This document shows positions 44,437-53,209 of a stretch of DNA of 64,000 nucleotides, in pieces. Position numbers and translations under genes: made by a program. This DNA is from Hyphomicrobiales bacterium (GTDB lineage: Bacteria > Pseudomonadota > Alphaproteobacteria > Rhizobiales > Rhizobiaceae). A model generated the notes under the pieces. The model was not told where the DNA came from. It did no database searches and saw only the letters and a program-made list of their open reading frames with translations. Numbering within the stretch: position 1 is the first letter of the stretch; each line of letters opens with the position of its first letter. The DNA lies in NCBI GenBank assembly GCA_900472625.1, contig UCIT01000018.1, positions 1 through 64,000 of the forward strand. The letters run 5' to 3'.

Positions 44437-46022
44437 TTTTTCAAAACAACACTAGGACGATGGCATTAGCGGCGATCCTGATGGGTGGGGTATCTCTCCC
44501 TGCGTTTGCGGACGATCTGACGATCGGCGTCCGCGCGGGCCCGCTCTCAATCGATCCGGACTTTACGTCCGCCGGTACGCATGCTGAGGCGATGAAGCAC
44601 ATTTTCGATACGCTCATCAAGTCGGGCAACAACTTGGAGCTTGAACCTGGCCTTGCGGAAAGCTGGACGGCGATTGACGATACAACGTGGGAATTCAAGC
44701 TTCGTAAGGGTGTGAAGTTTCACGACGGATCGGATTTCACGGCAGAGGATGTCAAGTTTTCCATTGAGCGTATTCCTCACGTTGCTGGCCCCAATCCACC
44801 CACGATCTACGTGCGCCGCGTGGCGAGCACCGAGATCATCGATGATCACACCATTCGCGTGAAGACGACCGGACCAGCTCCCACACTGCCGAACGATTTC
44901 ATCCGCCTGTTCATCGTCTCACACAATGCGGCCAAGGGGCTCAACACGCCGGAGGAATCTTCCGCTGCTTTCAATTCAGGCAAAGCAGCAGTCGGCACTG
45001 GCCCTTACAAGTTTGTGTCCTGGACTCCCAAAGAAGAACTCGTCCTGCAGCGTTTCGACGGCTATTGGGGTGGAAAGGAGCCTTGGGAAAAGGTTGTCCG
45101 CAAGGAACTGCCGAACGATGCTGCCCGTGTAGCCCAGCTCAAAGCCGGCCAAGTCGACTTGATCTCGCGTGTTCCGTCGTCTGACGTTCCGACGCTGGAA
45201 ACGGATCCCAATGTCTCGATCGTCAAGCAGAACAGTGTGTATTTGTTCAACCTCTCGTTTGATTTCAGGGATAAGCCAGCACAGATTACCGCAAACGACG
45301 GTACGCCACTTCCCAAAAACCCCTTCCAGGATCCAAAGGTCCGCGAGGCCATCGATCTAGCGATTGATCGTGTCGCCCTTGCTGAGGTGGCAATGGAAGG
45401 GCTGGGTACGCCTCAGTCGCAGCTGGTGACGCCGAACATCTTTGGATACAATCCGGATATCAAGGTTCCCGAGCCCGATGTCGAGAAAGCAAAGACGCTC
45501 CTGAAAGAGGCTGGTTACCCCGACGGCTTCAAGGTTACCTTCAGCTTCACCAACGATCGCCTTCCTGGCGATAAGGATGTCGGAACAACGATCGTCCAGA
45601 TGTTGTCTGCCATCAACATCAACGCGGTCGCCAACGCGGTGCCCGGTGCCGTGTTCTTCCCCGCGAACACCCGGGGTGATTACTCCTTTACGATGTCCGG
45701 CTGGGGCACGTTGACCGGTGAATCGAACTACACGCTTTCGTCGCTGGTCCACACCTTTGATCCCAAGACAAAGCTCGGCGCTTACAACAATCGCGGTTAT
45801 TCAAATCCGGCTCTGGACAAACTGATCGAGGCGGCAGGCGTCGAGATGGACCCTAAGAAGCGGGAGCAACAGCTCAAGGACGCAAACGCACTGGTAGCTT
45901 CGGATCGGCCGAACTTGGGCGTCACTTCGGTTATCACCGCGTGGGGCCTCAACAAGAAACTCACTATCGTTCCCCGGTCTGACGAGGATACGTTGGCAAT
46001 GAACATCCGCCCTGTAAAATAA
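44433..46022 (+). CDS. ABC transporter periplasmic peptide/nickel-type substrate-binding protein
   Basis: 529 residues with a Sec signal peptide (TMALAAILMGGVSLPAFA, cleavage before DDLTIGV) and the SBP family 5 (DppA/OppA) body: GLAESWTAIDDTTWEFKLRK, DGSDFTAEDVKFSIERI, VGTGPYKFVSW. It delivers the ligand to the DppB/DppC-type permeases encoded on the opposite strand at 41.1-42.9 kb; coupling to marR and separation from the permeases are unusual but the set is complete. Ligand unknown, probably an amide or peptide handled by the creatininase-like enzyme. Confidence 0.93.
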   Translation: MIFQNNTRTMALAAILMGGVSLPAFADDLTIGVRAGPLSIDPDFTSAGTHAEAMKHIFDTLIKSGNNLELEPGLAESWTAIDDTTWEFKLRKGVKFHDGSDFTAEDVKFSIERIPHVAGPNPPTIYVRRVASTEIIDDHTIRVKTTGPAPTLPNDFIRLFIVSHNAAKGLNTPEESSAAFNSGKAAVGTGPYKFVSWTPKEELVLQRFDGYWGGKEPWEKVVRKELPNDAARVAQLKAGQVDLISRVPSSDVPTLETDPNVSIVKQNSVYLFNLSFDFRDKPAQITANDGTPLPKNPFQDPKVREAIDLAIDRVALAEVAMEGLGTPQSQLVTPNIFGYNPDIKVPEPDVEKAKTLLKEAGYPDGFKVTFSFTNDRLPGDKDVGTTIVQMLSAININAVANAVPGAVFFPANTRGDYSFTMSGWGTLTGESNYTLSSLVHTFDPKTKLGAYNNRGYSNPALDKLIEAAGVEMDPKKREQQLKDANALVASDRPNLGVTSVITAWGLNKKLTIVPRSDEDTLAMNIRPVK

Positions 46023-46030
46023 GATCATCA

Positions 46031-46059
46031 GTGGGGCGGTCGTGCCACGATCGCCCCAC
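46031..46059 (+). terminator. terminator-like hairpin after the binding-protein gene
   Basis: A long, nearly perfect stem (GTGGGGCG...CGCCCCAC with TCGTG/CACGA extending it), eight bases after the stop codon. No T-tract follows, so it may act as an mRNA 3' stabiliser or a weak terminator. Confidence 0.65.
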
Positions 46060-46214
46060 GCATACCTCACGACTTCTCGCCGCCGCCATTTAAAGAAAAC
46101 ATTTTTCCTCGTAGCACTCGATATTCAGCAATGCGGCCCGTGCCAAGCCTAGTCCACGCGGACATACTCCATAAACAGTAGAATATTGCGACCGAGTAGC
46201 GACGAGAGAGCGAC

Positions 46215-46409
46215 ATGTCCAAACAAGTTATCGAATACCGGGGATTGCCGGTCGGCATAGTCGTGCCAGACGAGGGGCGCCTGCGCTTCATTGCCGTGAA
46301 GTTCCATGTGCACGATCTGGACGGACACTGTTTCGGGTCACAAGCAGAGGTCCTCACGGCAATCCACACGCTTTTGAGCCGTGCCGGCGACGGCTCGAGA
46401 GCCGCTTGA
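46215..46409 (+). CDS. small hypothetical protein, 64 aa
   Basis: ATG at 46215 with GAGAGAGCG upstream. The product has a strand-rich pattern (YRGLPVGIVVPDEGRLRFIA, then FHVHDLD) without membrane segment or known motif. It resembles small rhizobial ORFs of unknown function that stand alone. Confidence 0.5.
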   Translation: MSKQVIEYRGLPVGIVVPDEGRLRFIAVKFHVHDLDGHCFGSQAEVLTAIHTLLSRAGDGSRAA

Positions 46410-46614
46410 GGGGGAAGAATGGAAAACTGCCAACGCTATTTTACCTCGGCGGGAGCCGAGACAGAGAACCGGCCCACGAGTATCGAAACATGCTGATCGA
46501 CGACTTTAAGAATTCCAGCCTTCAACTCCTGTCGCTCATTGGTATCGGAAGAGGGGCGAGACATGCTCGTTCTCTATCTTGGTCGATCGAGATGACCGGA
46601 ACTGCGAGGAACCA

Positions 46615-46698
46615 ATGATGAGTGCCCGAGCCGAAAGGATCATCGTCCTCATAATGTTTTTGGGCGTCATAGTTTCGGGCATGTGGGCGTTCTCTTGA
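46615..46698 (+). CDS. tiny single-span membrane peptide, 27 aa
   Basis: Begins at adjacent ATG codons with GCGAGGAACC upstream; the peptide is a short basic start followed by a hydrophobic helix (RIIVLIMFLGVIVSGMWAF). It is the right length to span the membrane once. Its reality rests only on the ribosome site and composition. Confidence 0.4.
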   Translation: MMSARAERIIVLIMFLGVIVSGMWAFS

Positions 46699-46743
46699 TG
46701 CTCAGCGCGCTAGCCATTTCAGCCCCGGGAAGCTACTTCAGAA

Positions 46744-47169
46744 ATGACAAACTCAAACAGCTTCGACCCACTCGCTGCCCACAGCAACCGTATATCGCCT
46801 AAAAGAGTCTCCCGGCGGGCAATCATCGACAAACTGGTATGCGAACTCACGAGCGTTCTCGAGATAGCCGTTTCGCAACACGCCGCCGGAAGCTCACTGC
46901 CCCTTGCTGAACTTGTTAACGAGATCGAGAGCCTCGCTTCGACCTTTGCGGCTGCTGACGATGATAACTTCGCCTCCGCCGTAGAAAATGCGACGCATTT
47001 TCTTACATCATTGAATCGCTTGCGACGAGAATCGACGCGTTCCGGTGTTATGCGACCGAGGTTAACATTCGCTGCCCTGGATCAGCATCCTATGGATTCA
47101 CTCCCGCCAGCCGGGGTTAAGCGGCCCTATGATGACGAGGTGAGTGAGCACAATGTCTCGGAGAGATAA
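46744..47169 (+). CDS. hypothetical protein, 141 aa
   Basis: 141 residues with a helical central part (LVCELTSVLEIAVSQHAAGS, NEIESLASTFAAADDDNFAS) and polar ends. No ribosome site is obvious. Its stop lies 22 bp before the IS701-family element's target duplication. No family recognised. Confidence 0.45.
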   Translation: MTNSNSFDPLAAHSNRISPKRVSRRAIIDKLVCELTSVLEIAVSQHAAGSSLPLAELVNEIESLASTFAAADDDNFASAVENATHFLTSLNRLRRESTRSGVMRPRLTFAALDQHPMDSLPPAGVKRPYDDEVSEHNVSER

Positions 47170-47194
47170 CGCTCACCATCCGGCATTGCCTTAG

Positions 47195-48607
47195 CATTAC
47201 AGTTGCATTTTTGTCTTGAGGTGAGCTCGTCTAGCGGTCGCCTGATGGGCGCGCCTCAGCATGACCATGCGATGACATAGGCGGGGTTTATGCGACGCTG
47301 AGCGAGTCTGTTGGCGATGCGCCGGACTTCCTGGATAGACCAGCGGATCAAATCCTGATGGTCGGCATCCGCGGCCTTTTTGGGGGCGTCGCGTCATTAG
47401 CGCGATACCGGATCACCGCCATCATGGCAAAGGCCAGCATGACGAGGGAAACGTGGCGATGCCAGCCATGCCATGAGCGGGTTTCGTTGTGGTCGAGTCC
47501 GAGCTCGTTCTTGGCGGTCTCGAAGCTGTCCTCGATCGCCCAGCGATGGCCTTCAACGGAAACTAGCGTCTGGATGTCCGTCCCGGCAGGGCACCATGTT
47601 GTGAAGAATGCGAGCTCACCATCGCTGATATTGCGTCGGATCAGCAGGCCCCGGGTCCAAAGCCCTGACTTCGTCTCGTTATATTCGTCGGCATCGAGAT
47701 CGGCGAGTTCGCAGTAGGCCCAGTCATGAAGCCGTGCGCCTTTGGTGCCCTCACCAGCGGAAAGACGTTGCCATGCGCTTGGATCGAGATCACGGGCGAT
47801 CTCCTGCGCTGTGCCGGCAACCGGAGGCTTTCCGGACCAAGAACCGAAATGGTGGTCCGATTTGACTCCAAGAACGTACCCTTTGCAGGCTCGGCGCAGT
47901 GTTCTCTCAACGTCCCCAACGCCATAAACCGCATCTGCGGCCACCCATGAAAACGGTACATCGGCTGCCAATGCTCGCCGAACCATATCGACAGCCAGGC
48001 CTGGCTTGGTAGCAAAGGCTGTACCCTGAGGAACATAAGTTGCCGAAAGCCTTGCCGGATCCGCGGCCCAGCTCTTGGGCAAGTAGAGGGCTCGATCGAT
48101 AAAGGCATGACCGCGAACGGACACATAGGTGGCGAACACACCGATCTGGCAGTTCGTTATCTTGCCAGCCGATCCTGTATATTGACGTGCAACACCGCAC
48201 GACGTCTTGCCCTGCTTGAGAAAGCCTGTTTCGTCAATGACTAGGACGGCATCATCCGTGGCGAGGTTTTCCACGACATACTGTCGCACGATGTCGCGAA
48301 GTGCGTCGGCGTCCCAGCGCCCGCGCCCTAGAATGGCTTGTTGCCGCCACGGGCCGGGATCACCGGCCGCCTCAGCACGCATCCAACCTGTCTTACGCCG
48401 CTCGTCACCGAGCAAGCCGTCCAGGAAAAGGTTTGCAGATGATGCGACACGCTCCTGTGTGAACAGTCCCCGCATACGAGCCTTAACGTCACGCAACGAT
48501 GATGCCCATAGCTCAAGCGTCGTCTCGATTGATGCACTTGCCATCCATGACCTCCGAATCATGGAGACCTATAGATTCAGACTACAGAGAATTATGCAAC
48601 TGTAATG
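47195..48607 (-). mobile_element. IS701-family insertion sequence with TIRs and TTAG duplication
   Basis: Terminal inverted repeats CATTACAGTTGCAT (47195-47208) and ATGCAACTGTAATG (48594-48607) are perfect over 14 bp. They are flanked by TTAG on both sides (47191-47194 and 48608-48611), a 4-bp duplication matching the YTAR preference known for IS701-family elements. Length 1413 bp. The right TTAG overlaps the first base of the neighbouring IS5-family element. Confidence 0.92.
47197..48544 (-). pseudogene. IS701-family transposase, 3' end frameshifted
   Basis: DDE transposase from ATG 48544 (CGGAGG upstream): VLVIDETGFLKQGKTSCGVA holds the first catalytic Asp region, ADAVYGVGDVERTLRRACKG the second, and SVEGHRWAIEDSFETAKNEL the Glu. 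The frame ends early at 47348; the expected tail continues in the -1 frame (DLIRWSIQEVRRIANRLAQR) and again in a third frame (RRAHQATARRAHLKTKMQL) to 47197. The first shift sits at C CCA AAA, a slippery-type heptamer, but the second makes simple decay more likely. Catalytic residues are complete, so partial activity is possible. Confidence 0.82.
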
Positions 48608-48610
48608 TTA

Positions 48611-49455
48611 GGCTCAGGACCTATTAAATCACTTGCGTGCTTTCTTCAGTTTTGATTCATTTGAATTGAACGGAGGACCGCCATGAGTGATTTGATGTTG
48701 TTATCAGAAGCGCAAATGCGCCGTATCGAGCCATATTTTCCGCTATCCCATGGCGTTCCTCGCGTTGACGACAGGCTTGTCTTGAGCGGCATCATCTTCG
48801 TTCTGCGTAATGGGTTGCGGTGGCGTGATGTTCCCAAAGAATATGGGCCGCACAAGACGATCTATAATCGCTTCATCCGGTGGAGCAGGCTTGGCGTGTT
48901 TAATCGCATCCTGGCCGAACTGACGGCAAAACGGGGCAAGCCTGAGCAATTGATGATCGACGCTACACATTTGAAAGCCCACCGCACCGCAGCCAGTCTG
49001 CTAAAAAAGGGGATGTTCCCCGACGTATCGGACGCACCAAGGGCGGGTTGAACTCTAAGCTACATGCTGTCTGCGATGGTCACGGTCGACCATTGATCCT
49101 GCTTCTGAGCGAGGGGCAGATGAGTGACTACAAAGGTGCCGCGCAGATGCTGCATGCTTTCCCCAAGGCTAAGACGATTCTAGCCGACAAGGGATATGAC
49201 GCTGACTGGTTTCGAGACGCGTTGGCGCAACGAAAAATAACGGCCTGCATTCCATCGCGGGCCAATCGAAAAGTGCCGATCCCACACGATCCGACACTCT
49301 ACAAAAAGCGCCACAAGATCGAGAACATGTTTGGCAGGCTCAAGGACTGGCGCAGAATTCACACCCGATACGACCGGTGCGCTCACACCTTTTTCTCAAG
49401 CATATGCATCGCAGCCGCCGTCATCTTCTGGCTCTGATTTAACGAGTCCTGAGCC
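48611..49455 (+). mobile_element. IS5-family (IS427-type) insertion sequence
   Basis: Imperfect inverted repeats: the left end GGCTCAGGACCTATTAAATC from 48611 and the right end GATTTAACGAGTCCTGAGCC up to 49455. TA flanks both sides (48609-48610 and 49456-49457), fitting a 2-bp duplication. The element inserted within the TAA stop codon of the minus-strand ABC ATPase gene. Confidence 0.88.
48683..49437 (+). CDS. IS5-family transposase in two frames (orfA/orfB)
   Basis: OrfA (48683-49051) carries the helix-turn-helix part and first catalytic Asp (LMIDATHLKAHRTAASLLKK). OrfB (49048-49437) carries LADKGYDADWFRDAL and the Glu in KIENMFGRLKDWRRIHTRYD. The frames overlap by 4 bp, but A AAA AAG just before, in the CTAAAAAAGGGG stretch, is a classic -1 slippage site, and the -1 frame reads RRIGRTKGGLNSKLHAVCDG straight into orfB. 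Programmed frameshifting to make a fused transposase is known for this subgroup. It appears intact. Confidence 0.9.
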
Positions 49456-50192
49456 TAGATGAGGGTCGCCAAACACCTCCGCTTGAGCGCAGCAAGAGCA
49501 GGATCGCCGCGGTCCCTGGGGCGAGGCAACCCGACTTCCACGACGTCCCGGATGCGGCCTGGGTTTGGCTCCATGACAAGAACGCGATCTGCTAGATACA
49601 GAGCCTCTTCGACGTCGTGTGTCACGATGACGATCGACACCCTGTTCTTCTCCCAGATTGACAGGAGTTCGTCCTGAAGCCTCATCCGCAGGATCGAATC
49701 AAGCGCGCCAAACGGCTCGTCCATAAGGAGGACTTCTGGTTCCTGAGCCAATGCGCGGGCAATTGCTGCACGCTGCGCCATACCGCCGGATAGTTGGCGC
49801 GGATAGGCTTTGGCGTAATCAGTCAAACCAACAAGCCGAAGATAGTGTCTCGTCCTATCCCGTCGGTCCGCAGTCGAAAGGCTTGTGTTGTCGAAAGCCA
49901 AAGCCACATTTCCTTCAACAGTCAGCCATGGGTAAAGACGATGGTCTTGAAACACCATGCCAACCTTGGACAAGGAAGGCGTGTTCTGACCGCCCCACGA
50001 TATACTGCCGCGGTAATCGCTGTCGAGGCCCACCACGAGACGTAGAAGCGTAGACTTGCCGCACCCGGATGCGCCAACGATAGCGACGATCTCGTTGTGC
50101 TCCACCTGCAGGTTGATGTCCGTGAGAACTGGTCGTTCAGCGCCCTCCAGGATGTAGCTTTTGCTTACGTGTTCAAGTGCGAGGGCGTTCAT
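49455..50192 (-). CDS. sulfonate/nitrate-type ABC transporter ATPase (cluster B)
   Basis: 245 residues; ATG at 50192 is preferred, as upstream open codons are Arg/Cys-rich and unlike protein. Walker A IVGASGCGKSTLL, signature LSGGMAQRAAIARA, Walker B VLLMDEPFGALD, H-loop IVIVTHDVEEAL. It is of the SsuB/TauB type and last in cluster B. The stop codon is TAG, of which TA is the target duplication and G is the first base of the adjacent IS5-family element; without the element it would read TAA, so the protein is unaffected. Confidence 0.92.
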   Translation of the reverse strand: MNALALEHVSKSYILEGAERPVLTDINLQVEHNEIVAIVGASGCGKSTLLRLVVGLDSDYRGSISWGGQNTPSLSKVGMVFQDHRLYPWLTVEGNVALAFDNTSLSTADRRDRTRHYLRLVGLTDYAKAYPRQLSGGMAQRAAIARALAQEPEVLLMDEPFGALDSILRMRLQDELLSIWEKNRVSIVIVTHDVEEALYLADRVLVMEPNPGRIRDVVEVGLPRPRDRGDPALAALKRRCLATLI

Positions 50193-50965
50193 AAGGCTTC
50201 CTGGCTCCACGGTGAGATTTTGGCGGTGACGAACCGGGCTGCCGCTGAAAGCGCGACGCCGCCTCCCGCGAGCGCAAAGACACCAACGATGACGATGTCC
50301 ATCCTGAACTGATCGCGCGCGCTGGCGATGTAGCTTCCGAGCCCACGGCCATTCCCGATCGCATACTCCGCACCGATTGTTCCGATCCATGCCGAGAGGA
50401 CTGCAATCTGCAGCCCGACATAGATGCTCGGCAGCGCAGCAGGGAGGTAAAGCTTGCGAACGCGGGTCCAAGGTCGGAGGCCCAGTGTCTGTGCCGCTTC
50501 GATGAGGGGCAAGGGAGCCTGCCTGACACCTTGCTCAGTGGCCAGAAACAATGGGAAGAACGTCGACAAAGCGGTGAAGACCAGCTTTGTGCTCTCGCCA
50601 TTTCCGAACCATGCCGTGAGCAGCGGTATCCACGCAAACAGGGCGACCTGTCTGACTGTATGGACAGTCGGCGCGAGGCCTAGACTTGCGATCCTATGCA
50701 TTCCAGCAAGATAGCCCAGAACCAGACCAATAAAGCCGCCAAGGACTCCTCCCATGATGACACGGGCGACGCTCGCGAGCAGGGCCATCCAAAGTTCTCG
50801 ACCGGAGGGATCGACGAATGGGGTAACAACGACTTCGAGGGGGCTAACCGCCATGGGGCCGGACAGAATCCCGGCCGCTGAAGCAGCGGACCAGATGAGC
50901 GCCACCGCCAAGGGCAGAACCGCGCCTCGAGGAAATCCGGTGATCCGAAGTGAACGGTCAGCCAT
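50189..50965 (-). CDS. sulfonate/nitrate-type ABC permease (cluster B, second permease)
   Basis: 258 residues from the ATG at 50965 (GGGAG nine bases upstream). SsuC/TauC-like permease with several membrane helices and the EAA-type loop (LIEAAQTLGLRPWTRVRKLY). Its end overlaps the ATPase start by 4 bp and its start overlaps the preceding permease gene by 8 bp. Cluster B has two permease genes, whereas cluster A has one; the pair may form a heterodimeric channel. Confidence 0.9.
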   Translation of the reverse strand: MADRSLRITGFPRGAVLPLAVALIWSAASAAGILSGPMAVSPLEVVVTPFVDPSGRELWMALLASVARVIMGGVLGGFIGLVLGYLAGMHRIASLGLAPTVHTVRQVALFAWIPLLTAWFGNGESTKLVFTALSTFFPLFLATEQGVRQAPLPLIEAAQTLGLRPWTRVRKLYLPAALPSIYVGLQIAVLSAWIGTIGAEYAIGNGRGLGSYIASARDQFRMDIVIVGVFALAGGGVALSAAARFVTAKISPWSQEAL

Positions 50966-51791
50966 GAGCGCCACTCCCTCGACGAACGAGGACTTCGGCG
51001 CGCTTCAGAAGGAGGTCCAACACGAAGCCAACTACCCCGACGACGATCATGCCGACAATGACGATATCAAGTTGAAACAGAGTTCTTCCCCAGACCATCA
51101 TGTAGCCGAGCCCGTCGGTTCCAGCGAGCATCTCCACGACGATCAAAGACACGAAGGCCTGGCTAAGCGAAAGCCGGACACCGCTGGCAATGAAAGGCGC
51201 CATCGCCGGGATAGTTAGCTTGAAGAACCGGGTGCTCGGCCGAAGACGCAGCACATCTGCAACTTCGGCCAGGCCCCTGGGCACATTTCTGGCGCCCGCA
51301 GCCGTGCTGATTGCCATCGGAACGAAACAGGCCTTTGCAAGGATGACGATCTTCAGGCTTTCCTCGATGCCGAGAAGAAGGATCAACATCGGCAGCCACC
51401 CCAGCGAAGGAATCGCAGCCAATGCCCTGAAGGTCGGTCCGAGATAGGCGTCCGCTGTCTTTGACTTTCCGATGAGCAGACCGAAAAGGAAACCGAGGGA
51501 TGCCCCAATCAGGAAGCCTTCGGCGATGCGGCGGAAGCTGACCGCAGCGGCCGCAAGGATATCGCCGCTGGCGACCAGATCGAGGAACGTCTGGAGGACC
51601 CAGTCCGGCTGGGGCAAGACTTGCGCGGATACCCAGCCCTGGGTGGAGGCTGCCCACCAGAGTGTGAGCAGCCCTGCGGGCAGTATGACGACGAGTACAA
51701 CGCTGACGAAGAACGACTTGAGCCTTGCGAGCCGCAATTCCGGTACGCTGCGAGCGACGCGAATATCTTCTTCAGCACCAAACGTTGCCAT
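50958..51791 (-). CDS. sulfonate/nitrate-type ABC permease (cluster B, first permease)
   Basis: 277 residues with an N-terminal helix (SFFVSVVLVVILPAGLLTLW), a conserved permease core (LGFLFGLLIGKSKTADAYLG) and EAA-like loop (GLAEVADVLRLRPSTRFFKL). It lies 11 bp downstream of the binding-protein gene on the minus strand and overlaps the second permease gene. Confidence 0.9.
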   Translation of the reverse strand: MATFGAEEDIRVARSVPELRLARLKSFFVSVVLVVILPAGLLTLWWAASTQGWVSAQVLPQPDWVLQTFLDLVASGDILAAAAVSFRRIAEGFLIGASLGFLFGLLIGKSKTADAYLGPTFRALAAIPSLGWLPMLILLLGIEESLKIVILAKACFVPMAISTAAGARNVPRGLAEVADVLRLRPSTRFFKLTIPAMAPFIASGVRLSLSQAFVSLIVVEMLAGTDGLGYMMVWGRTLFQLDIVIVGMIVVGVVGFVLDLLLKRAEVLVRRGSGAHG

Positions 51792-51802
51792 CGACGTTCC
51801 GA

Positions 51803-52858
51803 TCAGTTCTGAAGCGCGCCCGTGGCGGAGCGATCCGGCCAGAGCGTTTCGAGCTTGAGCGACTTCACGGCATTGTAGACGTAGGTACGGTCAACCCATG
51901 CATCGAGATCGACATCGCGACGGATAAGCTTTTGCTCGCGGTCGAAGGCGATGCCGCTCTGGTACCGGGACGTGAAAAAGTCGTCGAGACGCGGATTGTA
52001 CTTCTGGCCAAGCGAACTTCCGGCATTCGACTTGGCTATTACTTCGATCGGCGATCCGGCGCGTGACCAGATCTTGAACGCCTCGTCGCGGTTCTTGTCG
52101 TCCGCAAGCCACTGAGCCGCTTTGACGAATCCCGTCACGACCTTTTGCGTGGCTTCCGGATATGCCTTTCGAAACTTGTCGGTCACGAGGAACGCGCCGA
52201 AACCATCGCCCGAAGCTCCGGCGTCTGACGACTTATAGAATATCTTGGCGAGTCCCTTATCCTCAAGCGGCAGTAGGAAGTCTGCGCCAAAGACTGCATC
52301 GACGCTCTTGGCTGCGATCGCAGCAAGCTGATCGGCATTTTTGAGATCGACGATGGTAATGTCCTTCTCGGACAGCCCGGCGTTCTTCAGGGCTGTGATC
52401 AGACCCCAATGTATGATCGTCGCCTTCTGAATAGCAACTTTCTTGCCCTTGAGATCGGCGATCGACTTGATGTCGAGATCCGGACGCGCTGCCCCAAAGA
52501 TCGTTGTGCCACCATAAGAGGCCAGGATCACTGTATCCAGCCCATTAGCCTTGCCGATGATGTTCGGCACAGCACCATATGAGGCGAAGTCGAGCTGACC
52601 ATTCGAGAGGGCCTCGTTGATCGCGGGACCGGTCCCGGTAAAGTAGGTGAATTCAACCTTGGTCGGGGTGCCCTTGAACTCGTCCGCGATGAACCCTTTG
52701 GCATCTGCGATGGCTTGAAGTCCGACACCGAAAGGCGTGCCAAATCCGAAGCCGACGTCGCCGAACCGAATGGTTGCGGGTGCGTCTTTAGCGTTAGCCG
52801 CCGCTGCGCCAAAAGCGACGGTTGCCGCCAGTAGTAGTGTCGATAGAAGTCGTCTCAT
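51803..52858 (-). CDS. NMT1/SsuA-type periplasmic binding protein (cluster B)
   Basis: 351 residues with a clear signal peptide (MRRLLSTLLLAATVAFGAAA, cleavage near NAKDAP) and the NMT1/SsuA-type fold: TKVEFTYFTGTGPAINEALS, LDFASYGAVPNIIGKANG, LKGKKVAIQKATIIHWGLIT. Such proteins bind alkylsulfonates, taurine, nitrate or related compounds. It follows the ferredoxin gene by 12 bp, tying uptake to the reductase pair. Confidence 0.9.
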   Translation of the reverse strand: MRRLLSTLLLAATVAFGAAAANAKDAPATIRFGDVGFGFGTPFGVGLQAIADAKGFIADEFKGTPTKVEFTYFTGTGPAINEALSNGQLDFASYGAVPNIIGKANGLDTVILASYGGTTIFGAARPDLDIKSIADLKGKKVAIQKATIIHWGLITALKNAGLSEKDITIVDLKNADQLAAIAAKSVDAVFGADFLLPLEDKGLAKIFYKSSDAGASGDGFGAFLVTDKFRKAYPEATQKVVTGFVKAAQWLADDKNRDEAFKIWSRAGSPIEVIAKSNAGSSLGQKYNPRLDDFFTSRYQSGIAFDREQKLIRRDVDLDAWVDRTYVYNAVKSLKLETLWPDRSATGALQN

Positions 52859-52870
52859 TGGTCTCTCCAG

Positions 52871-53209
52871 TTAAGGTGTGATGATTCCGGTCTCAAAGAT
52901 CCGGTAACTCATGTCGCCTGCGGTCCCCCGCGGCTTTGCGTTCTTCCAGCCCATCTCGCGGCGGAAGCTTCCCATGACGCCTCGCGCGACCAGATCGGCT
53001 TCGGTCGAACCCTCGATCGCTTCGGAGAGGGGTGACACGTACAGAGCGTCGGTCGGGCAGAAGAGTTCACATAGGAAGCACGTCTGACAGTCTGATTGTC
53101 GGGCAATGACTGGAGCGCTATCCGCAACGGCATCGAATACGTTGTCAGGACATGCGTCCACACACAGGTCGCACTTTATGCAGCGATCCTCGCTGACGAT
53201 CTCGATCAT
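52871..53209 (-). CDS. 2x[4Fe-4S] ferredoxin-type subunit (cluster B)
   Basis: 112 residues with two CxxCxxCxxxCP motifs (CIKCDLCVDACP at about 10-21; CQTCFLCELFCP about 30 residues later) and a conserved C-terminal tail (GWKNAKPRG). It resembles the beta subunit of APS reductase-type enzymes and is encoded with 4-bp overlap after the flavoprotein gene, so it should be its electron-transfer partner. A near twin is at 58018. Confidence 0.92.
   Translation of the reverse strand: MIEIVSEDRCIKCDLCVDACPDNVFDAVADSAPVIARQSDCQTCFLCELFCPTDALYVSPLSEAIEGSTEADLVARGVMGSFRREMGWKNAKPRGTAGDMSYRIFETGIITP

Noticed and set aside
46406..46618. 70-codon ORF overlapping the small membrane peptide
   Set aside because: TTG start without ribosome site and no plausible domain.
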